From: Parvularia atlantis
Lineage: Eukaryota > Opisthokonta > Rotosphaerida
NCBI GenBank assembly: GCA_943704415.1
Contig: CALSCO010000655.1
Span: forward strand, 1 to 42,250
Direction of reading: 5' to 3'
DNA: 42,250 nt
Under the pieces are notes generated by a model. It was not told the origin of the DNA, ran no database searches, and worked only from the letters and a program-made list of their open reading frames with translations. The position numbers and the translations under genes are program-made. Positions 10,979 to 22,687 of this stretch are shown piece after piece. Positions within the stretch are counted from its first letter, which is position 1, and each line of letters opens with the position of its first letter.

Positions 10979-11691
10979 ATGCGCGCATCCGCGGTCGTGT
11001 TTGGGGCCGAGGGCGCGGTGCGGGCGGCGTTGGCGGCCGGCGGCTTCGCGCCGGACGAGGCGTTTGTCGAGTGCGTCAACGAGCCCGGCAACGTCGTCCT
11101 TGGCGCCCGCTCCGACGACGCGCTGCGTCGCGCCCGCGAGCACCTGCGCGCCGCGCACGGCCTCGCGAGCGTCGCGTTCGTCGTCACGCCGGCCAAGGCG
11201 TCGCGCCTGACGCGGCTGCTGCAGGTGCGCGCGTGCGGGCTGGCGCGCAGGAGGCGGACGCGCATCGGCCTGAGCGGGCACACGGGCGCAGACCGTCGTC
11301 GCCGTCGCCGTCGCGCTCACGGCGTACCAGCTCGTGACCGCGCCGCTCGAGCCGGACGATCGCGGGTTCGCGCCGCCCCCGCGCGGCCGATCGGGAGACG
11401 CTGCAGCACGCTCACGGGACCGTGCGCACGCAGGCAGCGCTGGCACAGCCTCGCGTTCAGCGTGCCCATGAGCCTCGTTGCGTGCTCGCCTGCCCTCCCG
11501 CCCGCCCGCCCGCCGGGCACGGCTGACGCGGCGAACCGCGCATGCGACACGCCTCGCAGTGGCTGCTCTGGGTCGCCGCCGCCGCGCTCGGCTTCGTCAA
11601 GCTGGGCCTGTACAGCGTGGACCGGCTGCTGCGGGGCGGGCGGATGCCGCCGCCGGCGTACGCGCCGCTCAACGCGCTGCGGACAACGTGA
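10979..11691 (+). CDS. Unrecognised small protein with two predicted C-terminal membrane segments
   Basis: I do not recognise this family. Splicing with three introns gives about 160 residues. The first exon (MRASAVVFGAEGAVRAAL...) contains FVECVNEPGNVVLGARSDDA, HLRAAHGLASVAFVV and ASRLTRLLQ, consistent with a small alpha/beta domain. The next exon supplies a hydrophobic stretch TVVAVAVALTAYQLV. Two exons with GTT-type donors (gttcgcg and gttgcgt) follow, giving QRWHSLAFSVPMSL and then a second hydrophobic segment WLLWVAAAALGFVKLGLYSV. The end is APLNALRTT (stop TGA 11689-11691). Phases agree at each junction and all exons have strongly G/C third positions, which supports real coding. It is divergent from the hydrolase across 46 bp, so co-expression is possible. 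No function is proposed. Confidence 0.6.
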
Positions 11692-11813
11692 CGCGCGCAC
11701 GGCTTTCGGCACGGTTCTGGGCGCACAGGCAGGTCTCGGTCGTCGCCGCAAGCAAGCATATGTACACATGAATAGTTGGCAAGCCGCTGAGAACAGAACA
11801 CGTACGCATTGAG
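11692..11813. other. Short intergenic leader before the formin gene
   Basis: These 122 bp lie between the membrane-protein stop and the formin ATG. They are locally less GC-rich (gcaagcatatgtacacatga at about 11751-11770), as expected of a promoter/5' leader here. No recognisable box was found. Confidence 0.3.
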
Positions 11814-14800
11814 ATGGGCGCGGGCCAAAGTCGGCCGCGCATCGGCCTCGTCGCCGGCGACGACGCGGGCGGCGCGACCGCGGGCGGCGCCAGCAGCGGT
11901 GGCGGCGGCATGCGCCAGCGCAACGCGACCATGCGCCTCGTCACGCCGCAGCCCCCGAGCGACCAGCTCAACAAGATGTTCGATCTGTTGCTCGAGGTGC
12001 GCGGGCCGCCGGGCGCGCACGCGCCGCCCTCACGGCGCGGCCCGCCTCCCCGCGCGCGCGCACCAGGACCTCAACCTGCCCGGGGACAAGAAGGAGCAGA
12101 TGCGCCAGTACGACGACGCCCGCAAGTGGGCGATGATGCAGGCAACGCTCAAGGACCAAGTGCGCGCGCGGTTGCTCGGAAGGGCACCACGCGCGCCGCC
12201 GCTCACACGTCCGCCGCCGCCGCCGCCGCCGCGCGCGCGCGCGCCCAGGGCACGAGCGACCTCGAGCCGTCCGAGGAAGAGATCCGCAACGAGGTCAACA
12301 ATCTCCGCAACAGCCCGACCAAGGAGCTGCTCCAGTCCATGTCCATCTCGCTGCGCTCGCGGCCGATCCGGTGCGGGCCCACGCCGCGCCCTCACAGCGC
12401 GCGCGGCGCACCTGACCCGCGTGGCCCGCGCTTGCAGCTGGGTGAGCAAGTTCGCCGAGCAGCAGGGCATCTCGGTGCTGCTCAAGTACCTGATCAACAT
12501 GGACGACAAGGCCAAGTGCGACAGCGGCCCGCACGCGCCGCACGGCCGCGCGCTGGCTGACGGCCGCCGCAGGGAGGACGGCCACGAGGAGCTCGTGATC
12601 AAGTGCCTCAAGTCGCTCATGAACAACTCGGTGCGCGCGCGGTGGCGGATGCGCGGTGGCGGCCCGGCCTCAACGCGACGTGTCAGTACGGCCTCACGGC
12701 GGTGATGGCCAACGCGGACTCGATCAACACGATCGCGCTGTCGCTGCGCTCGAGCAAGATCAAAGTCGTGACGATGGTGCTCGAGATCCTCGGCGCCGTG
12801 TGCCTCATCCCGCACGGCCACAAGCGCATCCTCGAGGGTGCGAGCCGCGCCGGCCGCCCTTGCTCGCAGTGCGCTCACGGGTCCGCGGCGTGCGCAGCGA
12901 TGGACAACCTGCGCAAGGTCTCGCGCCGCAAGCGCCGCTTCGCCATCGTCGTCGACTGCCTCGGCCTGGAGGACCAGAACTACGACCGGCGCACGAACCT
13001 GCAGGTGCGCACACATGGTGACGCGTGTCGGGCTAGCCGACGGCTGACGCGTCCCGTGTGCAGATCGCCTGCATGTCGTTTATTAACGTCGTCATCTCGT
13101 TTGGCCCGGGCAAGGAGCAGGACTTCAGGATACACGTGCGCAACGAGTTTTTTGACTGCGGCCTGGAGGAGCACATTGAGGCACACCTTTCACGCGCATT
13201 ACGCCGTCGCGGCCGACGTTCTCACACACGTGCGCGCGCCGCAGTACCTCGAGACGGTCGCCGAGAGCGACATCCTCAAGCGCCAGCTCAAGATCTTCAT
13301 CCAGAAGGCCAAGGCCGACAAGGACGCGCTCGCCGAGAAGTACGACAAGCGTCGCATCGACTCGTCGTGCGTGGCCCGGCCCTGTGCGCGGGGCCCCGCT
13401 CACGTGCGGGCGCCAGGGACACGATGGAGCTCTACAACACGATCATGTACTCGCTCAACAACTCGTCCGGCATGTCGTACTTCCGCTCGCTGCTCGAGCA
13501 CATCCTCCTGTTCCCGATCAACCCCGTGCGCCGGTGCGTGCGCCGCGTGTTCTTGCTTGGCCGCGCCTGCCGACGCCGCCGCGCCGCAGGCCCGTCTACT
13601 TCCGCTTCCTCGACCGCATCGCGCAGCAGCTCGTGCTGCAAAAGGACGGCGACGATCCGGACCTGGTCGCGTTCTCGGTGCGAGCGCGCGAATGAGTGCT
13701 TCGCAACGCGTCTAATCGCCCGCTCGCCCGCAGGAGTTTGACGTCAAGTCGATCATCGACAACTGGGTCAACGAGGAGAAGGTCAAGGACGCCACGACCA
13801 AGCGCGAGGCGGCCGAGAAGAAGGCGAAGGAGGCGGGCAAGACGATCGAGTCGGTCAAGACCGAGGCCAACGCGGCGATCGGTGCGTGCTCGCACAGGCG
13901 CGGCCGGTTGTGCTGACCGTGCGCCGCGCACGACACAACGTGCGCAGAGAAGGCCAAGAAAGAGGCCAGCGACGCCATCGTTGCCGGGAACGAGGCCAAG
14001 GTCAAGGCCAACTCGCTTGAGCGCGAGGTCGCCAAGCTGCAGACCTTGCTCAAGGAGCGCTTCGAGAACCAGGCCGACGCCACGGCCATTCTCAACAAGC
14101 TCAACGAGCAGGTGCGCTCGCCCACTCCGCGGCTGTGCGCGCTGACGTCTGCCCTGCCAGGCGCTCGCCGAGGCCAAGGCCGCCAACCCGCTCAACATCA
14201 ACGCCGACGGACTTGCCTCGTCTGGCCCCGCGTTTGCATCCGGTCTCAGCCTGGATGTGCGCGTGCTTGCTGTCACCTGTACCAGTCGCTCACGCGCGCG
14301 CCGCAGGACCTTGGCAGCGGCGGCCTGCCGCCCCCGCCGCCCCCGCCACCGGACATGGGCTCCGGGGGCCCGCCGCCGCCGCCGCCACCACCACCGCCGG
14401 GCGGTGGTCCCCCGCCACCGCCGCCACCGCCCGGCGCGCCGCCGCCACCTGGCGCGCCGCCTGCCCCCGGCTTTGCCCGTGCGTGCGCCTTGCGGGGCTA
14501 TGGCGTGTGCTGACGCCGCGAGCCGCCGACGTGCAGCGGTGGGAGGCCTCCCCGAGAAGAAGAAGAAGCTGTCGGAGAAGGCGCTCAAGCCGTTCAACTG
14601 GGCCAAGCTGCCCAACCACGCCATCAAGGGCGTGCGTTGCACCACTGTCGCACGGCGCGTGCGACACTCACGCACGGCACGCCGCAGACGATCTGGTCGG
14701 AGATTAACGACGAGCCCGTGCTGAAGCAGCTCAAGCCTGAGTACGGCCAGATGGAGGAGCTCTTCAGCGTGTACACGCCCGTCGACAGTGACAAGGTTGC

Positions 14801-16694
14801 CGACTCTGGTGCGTACTGGCCCTGGTCGACGCGTGCGCGCGCTGTCTGTGCTCATTCGCGCGCCTGTGCGCAGTTACGAGCCTCGAGAAGCAGGGCCCGA
14901 AGGAGATCCAGGTGCTGGACGCGCGCAAATCGCAGAACCTGAGTGCGTGCGCCCCTGGCCGCCTGTCTGTTCGACGTCTCTCACACGCATGCACATGCGC
15001 ACACCCGCAGGCATCCTGCTCAAGACGCTCAACCTCACGCCGGCCGAGATTAAGAAGGCCGTGCTCGCGCTCGACGAGTACGTCTTGCCGCGGCACGTCG
15101 TCGACCAGCTGCTCAAGTACATCCCGACGGACGAGGAGGTGCGTCCGCGCTTGCGCACGCAGCGTGGCACCGCACACGCCTCGCCCCTGCGCCCAGATCG
15201 CGTCCATCCGCGAGCACGAGAAGGAGTTTGACAAGCTCGGCCAGCCCGAGAAGTTTTACTACGAGATGTCCAAGATCAGGCGCTACGGCCCGCGGCTCGA
15301 GTGCTTCTACTTCAAGCGCATGTTTGAAGAGCGCATCGTCGACATCCAGAAGGTGCGGACACGGTGTGCGTGCGGCGCTGACGGCGCGTGCGCGCGGCTG
15401 GGCAGGGCACCTCCGCGATGCTCGAGGCGGCCACGGACGTGTACACGTCCAAGCGCTTCCGCAAGATGCTCGAGGTTATCCTTGCTGTCGGCAACTACCT
15501 CAACTCGGGCTTCCGCGGCGGCGCGTACGGCTTCAAGATCGACGCGATCCTCAAGGTGCGACGGCGGCGGCGCGCGCGGGCGCGTGTGGCTTGACTGCCT
15601 GCGCTGCCGCAGATGACCGAGACGAAGACGTCGCTGTACGGCGGCAAGCACACGCTCCTGCACTACCTGTACGAGGTCGTGGAGAAGAACTTCAAAGACC
15701 TGGGCAAGTTTGTGGACGACCTGCAGCACGTGGCCCAGGGCGCCAAGGGTGCGTACCGAGGGCGCGGGCGCGTTGCGGGCGCTGACGGTTCGGCGCCGGC
15801 GCAGTGTCGCTGCCCGCGCTCAAGACCGAGATGGCCCAGCTGCGCAAGGCACGCTGCCTCGCGCGGGCGCGCGGTGGCACGCAGGCTGACCGTCGCCTCA
15901 AAGAGCATTACGTCGCTGCGCGCGGAGCTCGAGGTGCGCAAGGACGACCCGATCCAGCCGGACGATGACTTCATGTCGGTGATGAAGGTGCGGGCGGGCG
16001 CGGCGCGAGGGCGTGCGGGCGTGGGGCTGACGCAGCTTGTGCGCGCGCGTGCACAGAACTTTTACGCCGAGGCCAGCCGCACGGCCGAGAAGCTCGAGGG
16101 CGAGTACGCCAAGGCCGAGGCCAAGTTTGCCGAGCTTGTGCAGCTCTTTGGCGAGGACCCAAAGGCGATGACGCCCGAGGAGTTCTTCGGCATCTTCTCG
16201 CGCTTCGTCAACAACTGGGTCGTGGCCGGCGAGGAGCTGAAGGAGTGGCGCGCCAAGGATCTGGCCGAGCAGAGCCGGGCCAAGCTGGTGCGCTCGACTG
16301 CCCCGCGCTGTGTCCGCTCACGTGGCATGCGCGTGCAGGGCCCAAAGACGCGCAGCAAAGAGAACGTCAACGCGGTGTCGGCGGGTGCGGACGGGCAGCT
16401 GGACGACCTCATCAGCGTGCTCAGGACAGGCGAAGGTGCGGCTGATGGTGCTCGCGTCGACGAAGCGCGCTCACGATCGCGCCGCACGCACGCAGCCTTC
16501 ACGGAGCAGTATGAGTCGGGTGATGCCGCGCCCGCGTCCGAGAAGAAGAAGCCCGCGAAGAAGAAGGCCGTAGGAACTGTTGCCAAAAAGGGCAACGGGG
16601 TCGGTGCGTGCCCGGGTGTTTTGCGATCGGCCGCGCGACGGCCGCTGAGCCCGCGCGCGCAGAGCTGGGGCAGCTGGACCGCTCGGAGGAGTGA
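11814..16694 (+). CDS. Diaphanous-related formin (GBD/FH3-FH1-FH2-DAD)
   Basis: A complete diaphanous-type formin of about 1,100 residues with roughly 27 introns; it nucleates and elongates unbranched actin filaments under Rho-GTPase control. The start MGAGQSRPR carries Gly2 and Ser6, compatible with N-myristoylation. GBD/FH3 armadillo segments follow (EELVIKCLKSLMNNS, SKIKVVTMVLEILGAVCLIP, IACMSFINVVISFGPGKEQD, FRIHVRNEFFDCGLEEHIE). After a Lys/Glu/Ala coiled coil, the FH1 is a run of proline blocks (about 14328-14468). FH2 runs from KPFNWAKLPNHAIKG through PRHVVDQLLKYIPTDEE and EVILAVGNYLNSGFRGG to GEDPKAMTPEEFFGIFSRFV. The autoinhibitory DAD is intact: GQLDDLISVLRTGEAF, followed by a Lys-rich tail (KKKPAKKKAV). 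The intron at 13181-13244 has a GC donor. Stop TGA 16692-16694. Autoinhibition by DAD-FH3 contact is the expected regulation. Confidence 0.94.
13181..13244 (+). other. GC-AG intron in the formin FH3 region
   Basis: Exons EEHIE and YLETVAESDILKRQLKIF are in phase only if 13181-13244 (gcacaccttt...cgccgcag) is removed. A ttctcac branch-like motif precedes the acceptor. The 5' dinucleotide is GC. Confidence 0.75.
14328..14468 (+). repeat. CCG-rich polyproline tract encoding the formin FH1
   Basis: Successive CCN codons give five or more runs of 5-9 prolines separated by MGSGG, GGG and GA spacers. In formins these bind profilin-actin and SH3/WW proteins. At DNA level this is a degenerate CCG trinucleotide tract likely to be length-variable. 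Confidence 0.8.
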
Positions 16695-17211
16695 GTGAGG
16701 CGCGTGAGTCGTTGTGCGTTCGTCGTGCGAAATTGTCAGAGCGATTTGCGGAGTCAATCTTCCCAATGAGCATCAGGCGTCTTCCGCCGCCCATGCGCCG
16801 CTGCCGCGCTGCCCGTGCGCGTCTCCTCTCCCACTCGTTCCGGCCGCGGTCCGCGCACGCCGTGCGCTCACTCGCGCTCGTCGCTCGCGCTGGGCAGTGC
16901 CGCGTGGCATGGCCCGTAGGTCTTTTTCCGGCTCTTCAGTGTCCCGTTGGCTGCCTTCGTCACCCGCTCTTTTCTCCTCCCTCCACTCTCGCGCGCGCGA
17001 CGCCGCACCCCACACCGCGCCGTTGCGCGGACCCCCTCTGCCTGCGTGCACGCGCGGGGTCGGTCACATCAGCGCGCGCCTCCAAAACGCTACGTTTCAG
17101 CTGAGTCGCGGCCGCGTCGCAGGAGGCCGGCGTCGCCCCTCCGTTCCTTTCCCGCCACCCTCCAAGCCAGCGCGCGCACCCACGGCCGCCAGCCGCCTGC
17201 CAGCCGCAACA
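16695..17211. promoter_or_regulatory. Longest gene-free stretch (517 bp): formin 3' end and promoter/leader of the ankyrin-kinase gene
   Basis: A CCAAT box is at 16763-16767. Pyrimidine-rich tracts (about 16965-16990 and 17140-17165) precede the ATG at 17212. An open frame passes through the region in phase with the gene, but its codon use is unlike the coding exons, so I treat it as leader. No RNA gene was recognised. Confidence 0.4.
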
Positions 17212-20200
17212 ATGCTGTCGGTGGCGCTGCCCGCGGGGAGCGGCGCGCACCACCGCTATGGCAGCTCCGACTCGGACGCCGACTCGATCTACTTTGAGGC
17301 GAACGAGTCGCTCACTCCGCACGCGTCCAACTCGTCGACCGACCTGGTCGCGCTCGAGCGCGCGGCCCCGTCGCCCCTCCGCGCCGCCGTGCTCGCCGCC
17401 GCGCCCGCGACCGCTGTGGCCCGTGCGCCCACAGGCAGCAGCGTCGGCCTCCCCGCGGCGGTTCAGCTGGCCAGCGCGAACGACGTCACGGGCCTGCGCG
17501 CGCTCCTGGCCGCGTCGCCGCGTGCCCTGCACGAGCGCGACGCGCACAAGCGCACGGCGCTCATGGTGCGGGCGGCTTGGCACTGCGCGGAGTGGCGGTG
17601 ACAGGCCTGATGAAACGCGTCGTCGCAGGCCGCCGCCCTGGAGGGCCACGTCGCCGCAGTCGAGTTCCTGCTCGACAACAACGCCGACGTCTACGCGCGC
17701 GACCTTGGCGGCTTCACCGCGCTTATGCATGCCGTCGGCGCCAACCGCGAGCACGTCACGCGCGCACTGCTCAAGGTCGACGCGAACCCCAATGCCCAGG
17801 CGGCCAACGACGGTTCGACCGCGCTGGTGAGCCTGCCGCGCGCCAGAATACTCTCCCCCGGGCTCGTCTCACCGCCGCGCAGATGATGGCGTGCATGATG
17901 CAGCTCGAGGGCGTGGTTGATGCGCTGCTCCAGGCCAAGGCCGACCCGAACGTGATCAACAACAAGCACGAGACCGCGCTCATGTACGCCGCGCACGCCG
18001 GCCGCGTCTCGATCGTGCGCAAGCTGCTGCGCCAGGGCGGTGCGGTGCCGCGGTGGCTGAACGGGCGCCGGGACACCTGATCCGCGCGCGCCGCAGCCAA
18101 TCTGAGCGCGCTCAACCTCGAGGGCATTTCGGCGTTCGTCCACGCGACATCCAACGGCCACGTGGATGCTGCCCGCGCCCTGCTCGAGCACGCGGACGCA
18201 GCCAACGCGGCTGCCCAGGGTGCGTCCTGCTGGCCCCCGGGCGGCGACGGCTCACACGCGCGCGCGCCCCCGATCAGACGTGCCCGCGCTGCACGATCTG
18301 CCCGGCCTCGTCGAGGGCGTCTGGGACGATGCGAGCCCGCTGCACATCGCTGCCTTCACAGGTGCGGCGCGCGACCTGCGAAGGCCACGCTCACGCTGGT
18401 CGTGCTGCGGCACGTGCGCCAGGCAACGAGGCGGTCGTCGCGGCCGTCCTGGACACGCCGCTCACGCCGCTGCTACTCGCCACCAAGGTGCGCGCGCGTG
18501 TGCGATACATCGGCTGCTCGCTCAAGCGGCGCGTCCAGGGCGTGCTCTACCTCGGCTCGGTTCACAGCTCGTCGATCGACCGCATGTGGTGGCGCGACAA
18601 TGACGGCCGCACCGCGCTCATGGTCGCCGCGCTCTGCGGCCACACGGCGCTGTTTGGTGCGCGCGCTCGCGGTGCATACATCCTCCGCCTGAGTGCTCAC
18701 ACCGCTGCCTTCGCCTCGCCTCGCTCAGCGTACCTCGTGCACCGCGCCGGCAGCAACGCCGCGGGCCTTGTCGCTGCCACCGACAAGAACCACGCGACCG
18801 TCTTTGTACGCTTCCCCGCGCGTTGTTCGGCGTGCGCGGAGCTGATCGCCGCGGCCTGCAGCACTACATCGCCCAGAAGGGCACGGTCGACATCCTCGGC
18901 TTCATCCGCTCCAGCAGCGCGCTCAGCACCGCAGCCCTGCCGCTGGACGCGGTGGACGTGCGCCGCGGCACGGCGATCACCGTGGCGGCCTCGATCGGGT
19001 GCGTTTCGCCACCGACGGGCGCCGTCGTACTCGGCCTCACACGAGCACGCGCGCGCGCGCGCGCGCGCACAACAGTCATCTGGACGTCGTCAATGCGCTG
19101 CTCGCCATGGGCGCGCAGGCGCAGTTTAGCGGCCACGGCACAACGCCGCTCATCGCCGCGTGCCAGGGTACGTGCTCGCAGCAAGGACCACACGCTTTTT
19201 ACTGACCCGCTCGCGTGCGACAGCCGGCTGCGAGGAGGTCGCCTGCGCCCTCATCCGCCATCTGCATGGTGCGCTTTTCCATGCTGTGCACCGTGCGTAC
19301 CGCTCACGCTGCCGCACTCCCCTAGAGCGGCTCCCGCGCCAGAACCGCACGCGCCGCTCGGTTGGCAACCTCGCGCCGGAGGTTCGCTGCTGCGGCTCTG
19401 CGCGCCTGCTACTGATCAGGCGGCGCGCGCAGGTCTCGCTCGAGAGCGTGCTCAACACGACGGACGCAAACAACTGGACCGCGCTCATGTTTGCGGCCGG
19501 TGCGCCTGTCACGCGTCAACGCGTGGTCGGTCGCTCACGGCGACGCCGCGCGAACAGGCAAGAACATGTCGTCCGCGGTGAAGCAGCTCGTCGCGCGCGG
19601 TGCTGACGTGAACGTGCGCGGGCTCAATAACGGCGCAACGGCCCTGGTGCGCAGACCCGTCCGTCTCAGCGCCGCCCCGCTCACGCTCGCGGTCCAACGC
19701 AGATGCTCGCCGCGACGGGCGCGCGCGTGAGCATCGTTGAGTGCCTCATCGGCGCCGGCGCGCGCCTGCACGACCAGACGTCTAACGGCCTGACCGCGCT
19801 CGACCTGGCCCAGCAAGCCAACCGGCCGCGCCTCGTCAGCGTCTTGCGTGCCGCCGCCGGTGCGTGCAGTGCCTATGTGTGCGCTTGCGCGTGCTAAGCA
19901 TGCCGTGTGCGACACACAGAGCAACAGCAGCAACTGCAGCAGTCGCAGCAGTTGCAGGCCACCGCTGCTGACGGCATGCGCCCTGCGCAGCGCCGTCTAG
20001 GTGCCCACCCGTCGTCGAGCGCCGGACCGCTCGTCGAGGGCTACGAGCCGACGCCAGCCATCGTCGTCTCGGTCGCGTCGCAGACGGGCCTGTTTGTGAC
20101 CGCCAACGACCCGCTGTATCACGCGCGCCGGGCTCACGCGGGCGGCGACGACGACGGCACGGCGCTGATGACCTTCCCCAACACGGCCTTTGACAGCATC

Positions 20201-22687
20201 TACCGCCCGCCGGCCGCCATCTCGTCGAGCGTGTGGGCGCCGATCGGCCGCAGCATCCCCACGACCGCGCCGGCGCCGCACCAGCAGCTGGCACCGCAGT
20301 CGGCGCAGCAGGCCCAGCCGTTCATCTCGTCGTTTTCGGCCATGGCCGTCGGCGCCGCGCCGCATCTCAGCATCGGCCAGCGCGCGGGCTCGCAGGGCGT
20401 GCCGTCGGCCTACTCGGTGTCCGCCGCCTCAGCCAGCCGCAGCATCCCCGTGCCGTCGGCCAACGCGCACGCGGCCGCGCCGCCAGGCCTAACGATGCAC
20501 CCGATGCTGGGCGGCTCGCCCCCGGTGCACCCGCGCCCGACGCCGCACCCGATGGCCCGCACGATCACCCCGCCGGGCCTCGGCCGCCCGATCGCCCCAC
20601 CGCAAGCGTTCGACAGCGGCTCTGCTGCCGCCGAGAGCGGTGCCGGCAGCCGCGGCTGGCCGTCGCCGGCCAACGTCCCCGCCGCTGCCCCTCCGGCCGC
20701 CGCGGCCCCGCAGCCGGCCCCGCAGCCGCAGCAGCCGCACGTGCACAGCACCGCCAGCGCCCCGCGGCCCATCCCCGTCCCAGCCCCGGTGGCGACGTGG
20801 GCGCGCGCCGCGGCGGCCGCCGAGTCGCCGTCGGGCTCACCGCAGCAGCACCACCACGCGCATATGCCGTCGGCCGCCAGCACGCGGCGCAAGAGCAGCA
20901 GCACCCCCGCCACCGCGCCCGTGGCCATGTCGAGCACGCCGCCCGGCGGCAGCTCGGGTGCGGACGGTGGCGCGGTGGACCGCCGCCTCGACTCGGTCGG
21001 CGCGATCCGCTACAACCGCAGCCTGCGCCTCGGTGCGTACCTGCCGCCCACCTGCGACGCCCCGCTGATCAGCCCGTGCGGCTCCAGGCACGGGTAGCCA
21101 CGGCACGCAGGTGTACCAGGGCTTCTACCGCAACACGCCCGCAGCCATCAAGCGAATGCCGCGCCACTCGCACGCGGACCCGACCGGCCAGGGCGTGTCG
21201 GACCAGGCCACCGAGCGCGAGATTCAGCTGCTGATCCAGCTGTCCAAGTACCGCGGTGCGCGTCGGTCGCACGCGCGCAGGCGGCGTGCACCACTGACGC
21301 GGCTCCAACTTGCAGACGTGGTGCCCAAGAAGCTGTCGCCGCAGTCTTCCATGGACGGCGAGTCGGACGCGGCGGATGCGCAGACCAAGGCGCTGATCGC
21401 GAGTGGGCGTCACAACATCGTGCGCTACTTTGGCCGGGTGCGGCGGCTGGGGCTGTATGCGCGCGTGTGACAGCCGGGCGTTGACCGCGCGTGCCTGCAG
21501 GAGATGAACGAGGACTTTGTCTTCCTCGCGATGGAGAAGTGCCAGCACACGCTGCTCAAGCTGATCAAGGACAGCCGCTCGTCGTCCGAGTTCTTCTTCA
21601 TGCTGTACCAGGTGGCGTGCGCTGCGCTGAACTCACGCGAAGCCGTGGCTCACGCGCGCGCAGGAGCCGATCACGCTCACGACTGGCGAGCGCCTCCCGC
21701 CCGTGGCCCCGACCGAGACGGTGCACGAGAAGAGTGCGTGGGCCGCGCAGCACGCGCGCCTGTCTCCGCCGTGCTCACAGCGCCCGCAAGGCCACCCGCT
21801 GCTCGTGCGCCACATGCCGGTTGAGCAGGTGCAGGTCACGCCGACGCAGTTCACCCTGCGCATGTTGTACTCGCTCTTCCAGGGTGCGGTGGGGGGCGCG
21901 TGCTGCGACGAAACGCGTCTTCTGACGGCCGCGCGCTCCAGGCGTCGCGTTCTTGCACTCGATGAACCTGGTGCACAACGATCTCAAGCCGGCCAACATC
22001 CTCTTGACGGACAACTTTGAGTGCGTAGCCGGGGGGGAGGGGGGCACAGCAGCGCTCGCCGTGCCAGGCTCACGCCGCCGCCGCGCCGCAGGATCAAGAT
22101 CGCCGACATGGGCCTGGCCAAGACGCTGAGCGAGGACCAGTCGTCGTTCTCGTTCCAGGCCGCCGCCGACGGCTCGGTTGTGGCACCGACGGGCCTTGGC
22201 GGCTTCTTCGCCCCCGAGGTGATCCTGGAGGGTGCGTGCGCTCGCCCGACGAAGGCCGTGGAGGCGTGTGGTGCTCACACAACACACGCGCGCGCGGATC
22301 AAGGCCGCAAGACGCGCAAGGTCGACGTCTTCTCGGTGGGCTGCCTCGCGTTCTACGTGCTGACCCTAGGCGGCCACCCGTTCGAGATGTCTGGGTGCGA
22401 CGCGGCGCACGGGCGAGGGCGTGCGGCTGACGGGGGCGGTGGGCAGCGTGCGCGGCCAGCGCGACAGCAACATCATCGCGGGCCGCTACGACCTGTCGCG
22501 CCTCAACCACCTGCCGCAGGCGGCGCACCTGATCGACGCGATGATCCAGTTTGACCCGTCGAAGCGGTGCGCCTGTGCTGCACGCCGCTGCTCCAGCGTG
22601 CCCGCTCACGCGCTGCGCGTCGCGCCGAGCAGCATCTCGATGACCGAGGCGCTGCGGCACCCGCTCTTCGCCGACATGCGCGGCTAG
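17212..22687 (+). CDS. Ankyrin-repeat protein fused to IRE1-like kinase domain (no KEN/RNase domain)
   Basis: About 25 introns; the product is roughly 1,300-1,350 residues. After a Ser/Ala-rich start there are about ten ankyrin-type repeats, such as TALM/AAALEGHVAAVEFLL, GFTALMHAVGANREHV, ETALMYAAHAGRVSIVRKLL, SPLHIAAFTG, GRTALMVAALCGHTALF, TPLIAAC and GLTALDLAQQANRPRL. Then comes a Gln/Pro/Ala/His-rich linker of about 390 residues (19920-21040). The kinase begins YNRSLRLGTGSHGTQVYQG, with AAIKRM as the catalytic lysine. It continues NIVRYFG, LHSMNLVHNDLKPANILL (HND where most kinases have HRD), KIADMGLAK (DMG for DFG), FFAPE, KVDVFSVGC and HPF. These are typical of the IRE1/RNase L kinase family. 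The chain ends six residues after HPLF, just where KEN would begin. Essential Lys and Asp residues are present, so activity is possible. An extra segment interrupts the kinase before the HND motif. Inputs and substrates are unknown. Confidence 0.85.
19045..19070. repeat. Alternating purine-pyrimidine (CG)n tract inside an intron
   Basis: Twenty-six bases alternate G/A with C almost purely as GC steps, ending five bases before the intron acceptor aacag. Such tracts are prone to left-handed Z-DNA and to slippage. Similar but shorter tracts lie at 1929-1946 and 42071-42087, also in introns. Confidence 0.6.

Noticed and set aside
9784-11283. 499-codon minus-strand open frame extending upstream of the hydrolase signal peptide
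   Set aside because: The signal peptide begins at the ATG at 10932, and the upstream part overlaps the exons of the divergent gene with poor codon use.
12486-12586. A further GC-donor intron in the formin (gcccgcac...)
   Set aside because: A normal GTGCG donor a few bases earlier (after DDKA) gives the right phase and a better product, DDKAKEDGHEELV.
13596-14855. 419-codon minus-strand frame opposite the formin
   Set aside because: It is the antisense shadow of FH1/FH2 exons; proline codons read as Gly/Arg on the other strand.
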